A stretch of 64,000 nt of DNA from Lineus longissimus. Taxonomy: Eukaryota; Nemertea; Pilidiophora; Heteronemertea; Lineidae. This document shows positions 1-11,507 of the stretch, piece by piece. Location of the stretch: assembly GCF_910592395.1 (NCBI RefSeq), contig NC_088315.1, positions 20,340,219 through 20,404,218 of the forward strand, written 5' to 3'. Position 1 is the stretch's first letter; every line of letters starts with the position of its first letter. Under the pieces are notes generated by a model. The model searched no databases. It was given only the letters and a program-made list of their open reading frames with translations, and had not been told where the DNA came from. The position numbers and the translations under genes are program-made.

Positions 1-1706
1 GGAACAACTACTCCTTCGTAGTCGACAGTTGCTAGATGAGAGGTCGATCAGTCCGAGGAAAACGATATACTGTGAATCGCAAAATCTCTGCGGGCCTTTT
101 ACTTTCGCTTATTTCCCGAACAACCTCGATTCGCGAAAACAGAGGACTTTCAATTCACTCGAACAAACCTACATGTATATCAAGGAACTCTTATAAAAAT
201 GCGGAGTTTCGAAAGGCCTTTACCCACTGGTATTATGAAATATTATCAATTTCTGATAAACTAAAGATGAAAACAAGGACTTAAATTTGTATAGCTTCTG
301 ACAAAGACGGTTGAAATTTTAATTCAACGGATCTTGCTATACGTCTAGACCTGTCATTCCGAAAACCTGCACGTCTGACTTGATATAGTTGTTATAAGTA
401 TATAATTAGGTGTTTAATCAATTTCTCCGCTAAACGCCACATATGATGAATTTCTGTTAACTACAGCATGGGATAACTATCATTAATCGCCGTCTTTTAA
501 ATTTCGAGCAATCGGGTCAACTGTCATGACGAAAGAACATCCATCCACACTATCTATGATGCCTTTCGAATCATTTCCAAACTTTGGCTGTTTTATTCCT
601 ATGAACAGTAAAAACGGCCAGGTTTTGTTTCACAATTGAACTCGTATTGCATTTTCATTGTACCAGTACTTGTTTGTCCAGTCTCAATCAAGTACTGGTG
701 GTTTCGCGGTTGACGAGATTTTCCCATTTGTTTCATCAAACTAAACTTGCACATAAGGATTTGGACGTATGCGGGAACACACCACCCGACTTAACGCTGG
801 AAAGTGATTGAATACTCATGCAAAGCTGGCGACGATTCATGTTGTACAGGGTACAGGTTTCAACTGAACGCGATTACGCATATACTGTTCATCTAAGAGC
901 GCATGCGATTTTATTTTGCTTTGGTGCACTGCCTACGCCATGTCGCAATCGCATTCAGTGCCCGCCAGTGAAAGCCCAGGTCATCCGTTTCTTAAAACTC
1001 GGGCGCTGTTTTTTATGACGTTTTCCGCCACATTAAACGATTGCACCAATTCGGAATTGGGGAAGTTGCGCGACCACTGACCAGCGTCTCCCCAGTGTCT
1101 CATCCGTTTATCCATTGATTCATGGGTGTCGTGATTTATAGTTTCGAATTGGATGGTGGGATTACGAGAAGTTAGCCAGGGTTATGTTATCATTGCTGTT
1201 TGCGATACCAGAGGGGGTGAGATGGCCCGTATTGCTATGTCACCTTTTACCATGCCAAATCGGCCTAGCCCTGGTGACCGTAATCATAGCTACCTTATAT
1301 TTCACTACAGATCTCTCCTCTCCGAGTTAGAAGCATAAATGCGTGAAAAATGTCCGTGGTTGAATGCAAAGTTGTCATGTCGTGGACATCCGGGTATATT
1401 CACAGCCATGGTTGCGGCTTTTATTGTGATCGTTATCGGAAGCAAGTCTAATGAATCTTCCACCGCACCAGTAAAACACACTCCGCGTCCAATAAGGTAT
1501 GGCTTCATCTGTGATCTAATCGAAGTATTTGCACGAACGTTTTAAATCAGGCCTGATGTTCAGCGGTAATGGTGCATATATCGCCGATCCATTGTTTGTT
1601 TTCGAAACGAAGTGCATAGACATGCTAGATTTATAGGAGCTGGACAGACATGCTGTCTGAACCGCATTTGGTACAGAACTTAAATTGTCAATCGGGTCAT
1701 AGAGAT
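1..1706. other. Unassigned non-coding stretch
   Basis: No reading frame here has both a plausible start and a recognisable domain. The open frames are 60-82 codons, overlap on both strands and look like chance. I see no tandem repeat, long inverted repeat or tRNA-like sequence. Confidence 0.5.
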
Positions 1707-1793
1707 CAAGTGCAGTTGGTCGTCTTTACCTCCTTTGTCAAGCGTTTTTTTTATTTTCTGACCTGGCCGCAGAGGTTTTATGCACGTCAGCTT
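1707..1793 (+). repeat. Solo end of the long-TIR element found at 33.8-34.6 kb
   Basis: This stretch matches the right end of the element at 33814-34602. Shared blocks in the same order are CAAGTGCAGTTGGTCGT, then a TTTTCTRACYTGGCCG block, then a GCAYGTCAGCTT end. No matching left end is found nearby, so this is a truncated copy or a deletion remnant. Confidence 0.5.
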
Positions 1794-2105
1794 CATTGAA
1801 ATGTTTTGACGCCGAGCCAGCCCTATGAATCAAATAGGGCGGATCCTTCCAGACCATTTATCCCCAGGTTATCGGTAAATAGACGCGGCCAAGTCTCTTG
1901 GGGAGCATATGATGGGATTTATCCATCGCTCATCGTATAAATATAACATTAGGCGCGTGGAAGCTAATTGATATAGTTTTCTTGATGGGCTCTGGGATGC
2001 GGGAGCAGATTATTCTACGCGCTCCAAGCTTAATGGTACTCGTGTAAAGTAGAGTCAGAGGCTTGCTTGCTTGGTCCTCTTTCTGCCTAGAGGGCACACA
2101 AGGCT

Positions 2106-2723
2106 TCAATCTTCATTCTCACCCTGTCCGGTCGGTAGCCTGTCTGTGGATGTTACCCAGGTCATACCAAACTTCCTCATGTCGTTCTCTACTGAAGGGC
2201 GCCAGGTCTCCTTTGGACGGCCTCGATTCCTTTTCCCGTCGGCTGTCCAATGGAGTGCCGTCCTTAGGAGTCTGACAGGTGGCATTCTGCACACATGTCC
2301 AAGCCAACTCCAGCGATGTCTTCGAACCATTTTGGCGATTGGTGTGCATCCTGTTCTTTGCAGTAGATCTAAATTGCTGATCAAGATGAGCCAAAAGATC
2401 CTGCGGAATCTTCGAAGAAATTTGTCTTGAAAGATGTCGAGGCGTTGTGAGAGGCGGCTGGTCACTACCATAAAGGAGTGTACTCCATACATGTACATTG
2501 CCCCTGTGCAGCTGTATTTCGGTTCTTGTACTGAGTCAGGGGAGGTTGTGCCATATAACAGCAGCGTTGTTGGAGAACATTGGGTCATGTCGATCTGGTG
2601 TTGGATGTAGTCATCTGTAGCAACCCATTCGCCCAGCCAGACCCTCACGCGACTCCACGCGATCAGCGGCGCGTCGTCTATAAAAATGACTGCTTCTCTG
2701 CTGGTGTACCCAAACAGGTCCAT
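2106..2723 (-). pseudogene. C-terminal fragment of a non-LTR retrotransposon (LINE) polyprotein
   Basis: The minus-strand frame carries the conserved tail that follows the reverse transcriptase domain in many LINE ORF2 proteins. In order there is a block like DKFLRRFRRIFW, a LLQRTGCTPIAKMVRRHR block, the hallmark WSWLGHVCRMPP, and then DGKRNRGRPKETW followed by SVENDMRKFGMTW. These match the usual pattern of W-x-W-L-G-H-V-x-R-M-P, G-K-R-x-R-G-R-P-K-x-T-W and a final motif near W-x-x-x-x-x-x-x-D-R. The catalytic FADD-type core and the endonuclease domain are absent upstream, and the frame shifts near the end (the DRL tail is in a different frame from a second overlapping ORF). It is therefore a dead 5'-truncated copy, as LINE insertions usually are. 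The plus-strand ORFs at 2063-2430 are its shadows. The clade (CR1-like, RTE-like or another) cannot be settled by eye. Confidence 0.85.
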
Positions 2724-2812
2724 TAACTTTCGCTGGACTAATGGCAGGAGCTAGGCGGTCAAGGTGGTCGTCTTCAGGTAGTGACTTATTTGCACCGTTG
2801 TTGGGGTCTCAA

Positions 2813-2932
2813 TCTTAGAAACCGTTGGGGGTTTTCGTTTTAACTTAAAAACCCCTATATCGTGTTGGCCGAAAAACATCGAGAAAGCTTTTTCCAAAGC
2901 TCATAAACCTTCGTTTCTGAGAAAGTGCACAT
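2813..2932. repeat. MITE family A, copy 1
   Basis: A short element bounded by inverted ends: TCTTAGAAACCGTTGGGGGT on the left and, on the opposite strand, TCTCAGAAACGAAGGTTTAT on the right. The interior holds GTTGGCCGAAAAAC, a word shared with the copies at 4.0, 8.0 and 16.6 kb. There is no coding capacity. Family assignment rests on these shared words. Confidence 0.5.
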
Positions 2933-4024
2933 TAAAGTTCGACGATGGTGTATCTAGCGCAGCATAGGCATAAAATATTCCAGAGAAATTATCATGGATA
3001 AATTTCAAGCGAGTCAATTTCGTGACTGTCTGTTTTCGAGATTATATGATTAGATGTATGGTCGTGAAGGAAGTAATTTGCACTTTAACATAGAATAAAA
3101 ATCAACCGATATTTGAAAGTTCCTGCCCGTCATAATCAAGAAATGACATTGTACTCTATCAGAGTGATTGATTACGCAGGCTTCTTTCGTCCCGTGGTTT
3201 ATGAGCCGCTCATTCATAATCATTTAAGTTGAGCTAATATGATTAGCTTTTGTAAATCATCCACAAAATTGCTATTTTCGAAATCCGGGAAAAGTCAACT
3301 CCGGCGAAGATTTTGCGGTTGCCGGTACGACGTAATGTTTGCTGGTCAATGATCTGGTACAGCGCATCTCAAGTAGGTTCTTCTGATTAACTGCGTCGGC
3401 GTCTTAAGCACAGTTTAGAGGCGCCTAACCTAAAAGACCAACGTTTCTATAAAGTCATAGAATCTGTGATGGCCCGTCATATAATCTTTGATGGGAGATC
3501 CGAAGGTAAAAATCGGCGACAAATGTGATACTGCTACCGAACTTGGAAGCCAGTGATGATTACAATTCAAATAGGTGTAGCGTATCTGCTCAACAAAATA
3601 GCGGGCTAGATCACTTTACCTGTGTAACGGAATCTGAAATCGATGTCCGACTTGGTTTACGTTCAATCATTGCCTCTAAGACTTTCTTTAGCATCGATCG
3701 AGTGAGTTTCCAGGTTCATGGACAACTTCTTTGAAATACATATCATACCGTTTTGTTATTTTGGGATGTAATGTACGGCGCTCAGACTCGCTCAGGAGCA
3801 GGAGTGATATCTTTGAAGTTTGATCTCTCTTGTTTCGTCACTAGCAAGACAAATAACCATTTTTTCTTTGCTGTTTTACAAGTTAGGTTCAGTCATCAGA
3901 CAGAAACACGAGGTAGCATTTCATCTCAAGTCCGACAGTGTCCTTGGCACCAATAACTAAATATCTCCACGATACAAACAGTGTTTTTCAGTCGTCAAAA
4001 TCCCGATAGGATTCTTAGCCATCT
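2933..4024. other. Unassigned stretch between two MITE copies
   Basis: The short frames at 3525-3734 and 3753-3956 show no domain, and there is no strong splice-site context around them. I see no repeats in this stretch. Confidence 0.4.
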
Positions 4025-4236
4025 CTCTTAGAAATAAAGGTTTTTGAGCTTCCGAAAATCCATTAAATACGCATCAAGTTGAGGTGTTTTGAAAACCCCA
4101 AATGGTTTTCGAGATGTGAAAAACAACGTCTAATGGTTTTCCACTCAGTTGAAAACCTCTTTGGGGTGCTCATTAGTGTTGGCCCAAAAACCTTTAAAGG
4201 TGTTTCTAAAGCTGAAAAACCTTTATTTCTAAGAGT
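4025..4236. repeat. MITE family A, copy 2 (best preserved)
   Basis: Ends are inverted repeats of about 25 bp: CTTAGAAATAAAGGTTTTTG at 4028 and, on the opposite strand at the right end near 4233, CTTAGAAATAAAGGTTTTTC. The interior contains runs of GAAAACCTC and GTTGGCCCAAAAACC. The element is about 210 bp and non-coding, as expected of a deletion derivative moved by a transposase encoded elsewhere. The minus-strand ORF at 4063-4290 lies across it and is a shadow. Confidence 0.65.
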
Positions 4237-6599
4237 ACTGTAATTCAGTTCCATACGCATCATGTGCACGAGTATTGAGTCGGGCTCCAAAACCAGAATC
4301 TAGTATGAATCTGAACCGAGTGTCCCTACAAGAATCCAGCAATAACCATACTGGAATCTACCAAACTTTATAAAGAAAACTTCTTTGCCCTCGCTTTGGT
4401 ATTTGAGAGAGAAGCTGATTGAAAAATGTTCTGATGCAAAATCGAGACACCGATAGATCACCGGTGATTTGTGAAGAAAGGAAGTCGGAAACGCAGTTAT
4501 CAAACTCCCTCTACATCGCCATTACAGAACAATGTCTTATAGGTTTAGCCATCTCACTAATGATTAGTGAGTTTGATCATTCAAATCTCATTAATCAGCT
4601 CTAAAGATAGGAACGCTTGATCTGCTAATTAAATGGATTGATTGTCAAATGTTTGCTGTAGTAAATGGCCGCTGTAGTAAACAAGGTGAAGGATTCTGTA
4701 TTATAGGGACAACTTGGGCGTGGGGTTAAGGTTGCTGGAAGATAATGTGCCTACTTGACACCAGGCGCCGCCACGTGCAGCGTCACACTCGTGCTGATCT
4801 TTGATAACGATAGTGTTGGGAGGCGGTTTTTAACATGCCTTGAGAATTTCAGCTTCGCCGAGTGTTAGCAAACAGGCCTACAACCTGTGTTTATCAGAGA
4901 ACTCGCGGTCCTATTGGAAGCAATTTTTACATGAAAAGCCAACATTTCTCAGGTCCCACCTGTCCCTTTAACGCTTTCCACCTTTTTGTCGCTGCGACCT
5001 GCAAGAATGTTCGCTACGATGTGCTACAAAATATCTCGCGTCTGCGAAAAAAACCCATCGTTTTGCCAAAGGGTCAGAATGATTTGAGGAATATTGCGGT
5101 ATCTTGTTCAAAGTGCAGAATGATTTGAGGAAATCGGCCATTCAGGTCGGTCGAAATAGACCATGCTAGTCAGGTGAAGCGCTCGCTTGAAGTATATGCG
5201 TATTGACTTATTTCAACACCTCTGACTTTAGTGAAGAAATTAGCACAGGTATGCCTCTGTGATTGTATCCTGAGTAAGAAAAAAGCGCGCACCTGATAAA
5301 CCATTGGTGGTAAATCTTGTATTTCCTCCGCTAGTCTGGCATCTCTGATGGTAAACACTTCACGGTAATGTTCAAAGAATTTATTTCAGGTGGCAAGTCG
5401 ACGTCTAAACTTATCAATGGGTGGATAATGTCGAGGTTGTTTTCCTCTGCCGTGTCATTATTGGTCTTATCACATAAACGTCTATATTTTGACGTTAACC
5501 AGTTGCATTGTCGGCGAAAACGCTACGAAACCTACTCGAAAAACATTCATTTTGTGATTTGGTTAGCAATGATAACGTTTGTCGAGGTAAATTTCCAATT
5601 ATCGTTTTGGACATTTGTCTTGTTTTGTCTGTTCTGTGTTTTACATGATGAAACAACGGAACTGGGATAATTGCCCGCTCTATTTCCGCAACGTGGTGAC
5701 CTAGCTGGTCATCAGTGCGATCATCTGACGCCGTCTTGTTTGTTCAGTCACCAGCCTACGCAGGTCAACAGCGTCTGGGCTAGGCCTGTTCTATCCACCC
5801 CATCCGGTGTCTCCCTCTTCTTTTGCAACCATCTCGGATCTCATCTCAGTACTGTTCTCGGAAGTCTGGTGGGTTCACATTTCCTCCACCCATGCCCGAT
5901 GGGCCTCATCTTGACCCTCAATGTATTGTCAGTGCTCAACTTCCAGACGACGCGCCGAGGCTACGGAAGCACCGCCTCATTTGTGCCTACCTTTTCTTCA
6001 TTTCGCGACCGTCTCACTCGGTTCCGGCTCAAAATATTACGGCAGCTTTACTGCGGCACGTAACCAGCATAACGGTACCCAGTTGATTGATAGCATGGAG
6101 TGAGACATCCAATCCTGGTAGCAATAAATGCCCAGGAAATTTTTGAGGCTGATGAAATTGAGGGTTAAATCAGTGTTTCGTTTTGGCTGAATTTATTTTT
6201 CGAAATCGTTCGATAAAAGTTTTGGAGGGTCGGATAGTGGCCCGTAACCGGTGTAGCAGTCTTAAATGTCCCCTCTGCATGAATAACCTGGTCATGTCTA
6301 CTCAAAAATGACGGATTAAGGTATTGTCCAATAGAGACGCATCGCCTTTTACCCCAGAGATTAAAAGCGCATATGTAGATCCTTTTGCTTCCGGACACTT
6401 GGAACTATTGCATTCGGTAGGTCACTCGATGAAGCAGTGCGCATATGCCTGATCTTCTATCTGAACTTCGACAACAGGCAAGATCGCATTTTACGATCGG
6501 AGATCTTAGAGCGACCAATATTACTCTTCAGGATTACTGTAGTGTTACTAACTACGTCGTATTTCTCCGATATCCTGCCTCAGAATACATCAAAACAGT
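4237..6599. other. Unassigned stretch
   Basis: A near-perfect palindrome, CTCACTAATGATTAGTGAG, sits near 4552-4570. A plus-strand open frame of 130 codons at 5671-6063 starts without ATG, is paralleled by open frames in other phases, and shows no domain I recognise. Nothing else can be named. Confidence 0.4.
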
Positions 6600-6755
6600 G
6601 CTAGTGCTTCTGTTAATGGTAAATCAAATACATGTAGCAGCAATATCCGGAACACGAGCACTGGCCGCTTATCAATCTTCATAAGCGTGTAATGGCATCC
6701 TCCTATCCGATTTAGAAGATGAATAGCAACATTTATCTGCAAAAGTGAAATACCG
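6600..6755 (-). repeat. Dispersed repeat C, copy 1
   Basis: The reverse complement matches 32488-32645 closely for about 155 bp, including ACACGCTTATGAAGATTGAT and GTGTTCCGGATATTGCTG. The minus-strand frame reads YTLMKIDKRPVLVFRILL and the other copy reads YTLMKIDKRQVVVFRILL. However, reading frames outside this block are not maintained between the copies. The most economical reading is a shared transposon fragment. Confidence 0.65.
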
Positions 6756-8040
6756 TTAGCAATGCTGGTCATTTATGGCTGTATGGTATCCTCATGTCAA
6801 GGTTTCTTGTCCATGTGGTGTAGATGTGGACCTGGTATAGAAGCAAAAAATGTCTCCCGATAGCAATTATAGAGAGTTGTTAGTAGCTTGTAACTAATTA
6901 AAAAAATATTTGGGATAACGTTACAAAGTCCCTTTGGTGCACCATTAGAAGATAGATCTATCATGTATATAGCTTTGTCTATCTGAACCCGTTGGAACAG
7001 TTGAAGCACCAAAAGTGAGCTTTAGAAGCTTAGTCAAGGATCTTAGACAATAGGGCAGACAAAACTTGGCAAAATGGAGAAACTTGATAATGGCTTTGTA
7101 GTTCAGCTTTCTCACAAGTCACTTCCTCAGCACTATCAAAGGGGTTAGGCTGGGTTATTTTTTTCATGTTTGAATTTTTACTGTCGGCGAGGTATATGGA
7201 CAGCAGTGTGATACTTATGAATAATGTGTGTAGCTGTGCATTCTCCCGCAGTAAGCCTTTGTATAATCGATCCTTAAAGACACAATGTGTTGGGGTGTTT
7301 TGGTAACGATCTAGTGGCCTACTTTATGGGGGATCGAAGTTGTATGAATATTCATTGGCAAAATATGACTTCATATCAACATGATATTTTAGTTACATTG
7401 TCTCTCTCTGAGGTTTAATACGCCTTCTCGTTGCTTGAGATAGCTGACGAACGATGTTAAAACCACATGTAATTATAAACTTCTTTGTTACAAGTAAAAA
7501 CAGGTTAACTTTACGGTTCATATTGTGATATCCACTGCGAGCCTGATGAACCGATTTACTGATAGGCCTTCCTCTCACTTTGTTTGGCGAGTTGGGCCTC
7601 CAACCATCTCGCCCGTCTCTCCGGCCTTTGTGGAATACTCACTGGCAGTTTGGGTAACCTTATCACACTACTACTTGGCAGAAATACACTGGCCCCCCTT
7701 TGATGAGATACTACAATGACCATGATAACAGACGCTTAATCCCAGTGCCTTTGCTTTTAGCAAATCCTTAATTTTTTTCTACCTTCCAAAGACCAGTTTT
7801 TTCTGATCCGCGTATATGTTATCTGAATCTTGACACTCATCTCCTTAATGGACGAATGAGGATGTGTGGGTTGCAGTTTGTCATTTTCCGAGGCCGGAAA
7901 AAACATGAAGAGGTTTCTTGCGGGTGAGATACGTATGAGACATCGAACGGATGCTGCAGGGAGTCTGTTGACAAGAAACATTGGTTTAAAACTCGGCACG
8001 AACATCACGAAGCATGAATCTACATGTATTAACGCTACAT
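6756..8040. other. Unassigned stretch
   Basis: Only short overlapping ORFs without domains. I see no tandem or inverted repeats. Confidence 0.4.
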
Positions 8041-8245
8041 TCTTCGAAATAAAGGTTTTGAGCCTCTGTTCGACCAACACAAATATGCACCCCGTAAAAG
8101 TGTTTTTGCCAAAAAGAAAAAACACAAAATGTTTTTGAAAATCTGAAAGATCTCTAAGGGTTTGCCGAAAAACCCTTAAGCGCTGGCCGAAAAACCTCTA
8201 ATAGGCCTATGGGGACATATAAGTGCAGGCCGAAACACCGCTAAA
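8041..8245. repeat. MITE family A, degraded copy 3
   Basis: The left end TCGAAATAAAGGTTTTGAGC resembles the TIR of the copy at 4025. The interior repeats GCCGAAAAACCC and GGCCGAAAAACCTCTA. A convincing right TIR is missing, so the copy is eroded or truncated. The ORFs on both strands here (7757-8138) run through this element and are probably not genes. Confidence 0.45.
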
Positions 8246-8691
8246 GGTTGCTTTGCCCTTCAAGTGAGTGTTCCCCAGCCGCACTGGTCGGTACGTTGGA
8301 TGGGGTTTCAATACTTGGTAGACAGGCAAACATTTCTATATAGAATCTATATACATTATAGAACATTTTCTATATAGGGTTTTTGACGAAAATATTTGCC
8401 TGTGTAGGAAAATATGATATTGGAAGCGGCAGGGATGACTTTAGGTTCTTTGACTTGTTGTACTCTCGGGCCTTTCTTACCATTTGAGAACCAACCAGGT
8501 ACTGCGTGACTCCAAGCCATTTCCATTTTGTTTCGAAATTGATATAAACGGCGACAGATTGGCTTTCTCATCTCCCCGCATAAACTCAATCAATTTATAG
8601 AATCGAATTCACCTCAAAACCGCGCTCGCATATAAAAATCTTGATTCAATATTATATAAATTGCAAATCCTAGTCCCCTGAGCCAAGGAAC

Positions 8692-8868
8692 GTGACTTTC
8701 TCGCGTCACCTAACCCATCATCATCTCGTGAATCTTGCAACAGGCCATTGCCTTTCAACAGCTATCTTCCGTTCAATGTCGCGTCAGTGGCAACACGCCG
8801 TTAATCATTGCCGAAAGGCCATCGATTTCCGAACGCATGCTTCTTGCATGGGACAGGGTGTTAGTGGT
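8692..8868 (+). repeat. Dispersed repeat D, copy 1
   Basis: This matches the reverse complement of 47381-47540 at roughly three quarters identity over about 160 bp, including the shared words AGGCCATTGCCTTTC, TCGATTTCCGA and GCATGCTTCTTGCAT. In both copies one frame reads as QAIAF-x-QLS then SIS-E-x-MLLA. The amino-acid resemblance may therefore be a relic of a mobile-element protein, but no known domain is recognisable. The 140-codon ORF at 8735-9157 extends past the repeat without an ATG start. Confidence 0.55.
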
Positions 8869-8989
8869 GGCCCAACTTGATGCTCGAGAAGATCATTTTT
8901 CCCCAGAATGTGGCCGTGTATCATTTGGTCATTATGCAAGCGCGCCCCATTCGCCGGATGAGGCGTTAACTTTGTCCCCAGGTGATGGA

Positions 8990-9190
8990 GAAATGTTTAG
9001 TCATATTAACTGCTCTAGATATAGGGGAGTTTATGCTACCCCTGTCCAGGTGGGGAGATTTATGCTGCACCAGTTCGAGGATGCACCGGCCGGCGGTGGG
9101 GTGTTCATGTGGCCCCTGTCCAGGTGGACAGTTGTTGAGTGCCCCAGTTTCGGGTAAAGAATTTATGCTGCCCAGGCCCGGTTAGACTGG
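8990..9190 (+). repeat. Short imperfect direct repeats
   Basis: The phrase CCCTGTCCAGGTGG occurs at about 9041 and 9115. TTTATGCTGC or a close variant occurs three times between 9030 and 9175. This suggests a small decayed tandem array of about 70-75 bp units. Evidence is limited to these words. Confidence 0.35.
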
Positions 9191-10106
9191 AAGAAGCTTC
9201 GCGTTGATGTTTTGGGGCCATGTGAACACTCCATACAGGAGGCTAGGCGCTGAACAGTCGTTTTTGGGTTGACCTGTTTAAGTAGCTGGGAAAGTAGCTT
9301 TTGATATACAATCCAGTAACCAACTAGGGAAACCTATATAGCTCACACTACTACAATTATTCGCCAATTTTGATACATATTGGTGATGTCAACTCACGTC
9401 AAGGATGGAATAACCCGGCTATGATAGTCCCATACATCATTGTAGCTGACTTCGGCAGTCAGATTAATTTCCATAATGGACAACCACGGAATCGTGGTGA
9501 GTTGAGTGGAGGGGGTACGATCTTTCACCACGAATTCAGACCTGAAGAGACTTTATTGCTGACAATAATTGCCGCAGTCTCTCCACACCACTTCACCATT
9601 TAATAATTCAAAGGTTACCGCGCCTGATACTGTTTCACTCTCTATATTGGCTCAAGGTCCCCTCTCTATCAGATATGATCCACATAACACAATTACAGAA
9701 GTAAAGCCAGACTCTTTGAATAGTTACAAGTGATTTAACAAAGCCATGCTCTGTGAGCGGACTAAACGTGATGTCATCTTTGTTAAGTTGAGGGTTGTGC
9801 CATAGCGGCCTCAATAGAGCACAGAATTATAACTGAGAAGTTATTCTCGCCTCAGGAGTTTGTTTCCCAGGACGCAAAAACCTCCCAACATTTATCATAC
9901 CCGTTTTTCGACATGTTTCCTTTGACCTTGATCTGATTCTGGTATTGATTTTCAAGACACTCTATTGAAAGTAAAGCCTCTTCTTTTGGATTTAAATCCG
10001 GAGTGAAATCGAAGGTTTACCGAATCACGCCGCCATCGGAAACATACGTCGTGTATCTATAGGATAAATCACGCATACAAGATGTACAATGAACAAGACT
10101 TCTATA
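9191..10106. other. Unassigned stretch
   Basis: The 77-codon ORF at 9370-9603 has no recognisable domain. No repeat structure is seen. Confidence 0.4.
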
Positions 10107-10341
10107 GAAGCGCCGCGCAAACGGGTCAATTTGTCACCGCGACCGGTGATTATTTTCGCTGCTGTTTGCGGCAAAAAGATCTCTGTCTGCGAGTTAAATT
10201 GGCAATTGCTCGGCTTAGTATTGATGGCAAGTTGCTGCGACTACCGTATTCTTGTAGCATGCACTTGTGGTGTGATTTCTGTCGCATGATATCGTGGTCA
10301 CAAGTCGCAGCGACTAAAATAGCTCGTCTGCGATGCGCTTC
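10107..10341. repeat. Non-autonomous TIR element of about 235 bp
   Basis: The left end begins GAAGCGCCGCGCAAACG. The right end, read on the opposite strand, begins GAAGCGCATCGCAGACG. The similarity continues imperfectly for about 40 bp, including a TTTxGTCxCxGCGAC block. The two ORFs of 97 and 66 codons here fall entirely across the element and are treated as shadows. Target-site duplication is unclear. Confidence 0.55.
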
Positions 10342-10650
10342 AGAACTATCTTGCTCTAAGCTGTTCTTGTATTGAAAACCATTTACATTTTTAAATCGTC
10401 TTAGACATGTCAGATGAAACGAAAGAGGCTAGTGTATTGGCCATAATAATAAGACACTGGTCATATTTTAATCTCATTCAAGTTGTATTACATCCGTACA
10501 TTGTATCAGATGAGGAATTAAAGGACTGCTATTTCGTAAAAGAATGTGGTATCCAAACTGAATCTGGCAGTCGTCGTGTAGACTGATACACACATGATAT
10601 AAGGCCAAGTTTCAGCGAATTGGCATACGAAATACCAGCTGCTCGACAGA

Positions 10651-10786
10651 TCTGGCCCATTCTTGTCACTAAACTGTAATCATTTCAATGATCACCCTAA
10701 CAATTATCTAGGGTTGTGCAACACCATCTTTTGGTGAATGTGATCTGGTCGCATTCCTGAGTTCAGCTGAGTACCTTTGGCCAGAA
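10651..10786 (+). repeat. MITE family B, internally deleted copy 1
   Basis: The left end ACAGATCTGGCCCATTCTTG and the right end GTACCTTTGGCCAGAAC match the copies at 11.9, 15.4 and 29.4 kb. The centre, present in the full copies (about 240 bp), is missing here. The right half is nearly identical to the copy ending at 29685, including AGTTCAGCTGAGTACCTTTG. Confidence 0.7.
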
Positions 10787-11179
10787 CGATGTGAAAACAC
10801 CATAGCATTGTTTTCCTCACGAAGATGAAGTTATGTTTCACGTTTCAATCGCAAAACCCAGCTGTAAGAATGAGGTGGTTCTGTAGTTGTTTTGCGCACT
10901 TACTTCTATGATCTCGACCGGGCTTCTAAAAGCGAACACAGGAATCCTTTCACGATAATGATTCAAAACTAAATCAAGCAATTTTTCTTGGCTAGATCCA
11001 CCATTTCTTGTTTTTCTCACGTTCCCATTCCCAGGTCGCATTTTCCATTATCAGTTCCATTATAAGACAATGAGATTATATAAATGGCACCAATGAAAGA
11101 TCATAAGGCGCCCAACAGAGTGAGGATGAAATATGGCCGTCGGGAAGAGGTGAATTAAGAAGGAAGGCACGTTTGCCTT
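10787..11179. other. Unassigned stretch downstream of the 11.5-kb minus-strand ORF
   Basis: No reading frame with a domain. The 67-codon minus-strand frame at 10838-11041 is unsupported. This may include distal 3' flank of the small secreted protein gene. Confidence 0.35.
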
Positions 11180-11186
11180 TTTTATT
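11180..11186 (-). terminator. Candidate poly(A) signal for the 11.5-kb secreted-protein ORF
   Basis: On the minus strand this reads AATAAA, about 320 bases past the stop codon of the ORF at 11508-11786. It is a common hexamer in AT-rich DNA, so the link is only positional. Confidence 0.3.
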
Positions 11187-11507
11187 AACAAATTAGAAAT
11201 TTCCTTCACGTCGCTTGACTGTGGTTGGCAGTATATCATAACTGTGACGCCGGTTAATCAAACCAAATGCATCCCTGTTTACAAGAACCTCGGCGTTATA
11301 TTGAACTTGGCTTTGACAGTAGTTGGCTTAACTAGGAGTAACGCCGAGTTGAAGCAAACGGCAGGTAAATTAACAGCATTGACTCATGCGAGGTACATTG
11401 TCGCCACGTGCAGTCACTACAATCGCCGAGGTTCCAATGAAGGCGAATGTTAGCTAAAAGCTAAAGTCATTGAGTATTTCAGTCAGTACTAACTAATCTA
11501 ATTAGCC

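Noticed and set aside
5671-6063. 130-codon plus-strand ORF
   Set aside because: No ATG start, parallel open frames in the other phases, and no domain.
8735-9157. 140-codon plus-strand ORF
   Set aside because: Non-ATG start; the left part is a dispersed repeat and the right part holds small direct repeats.
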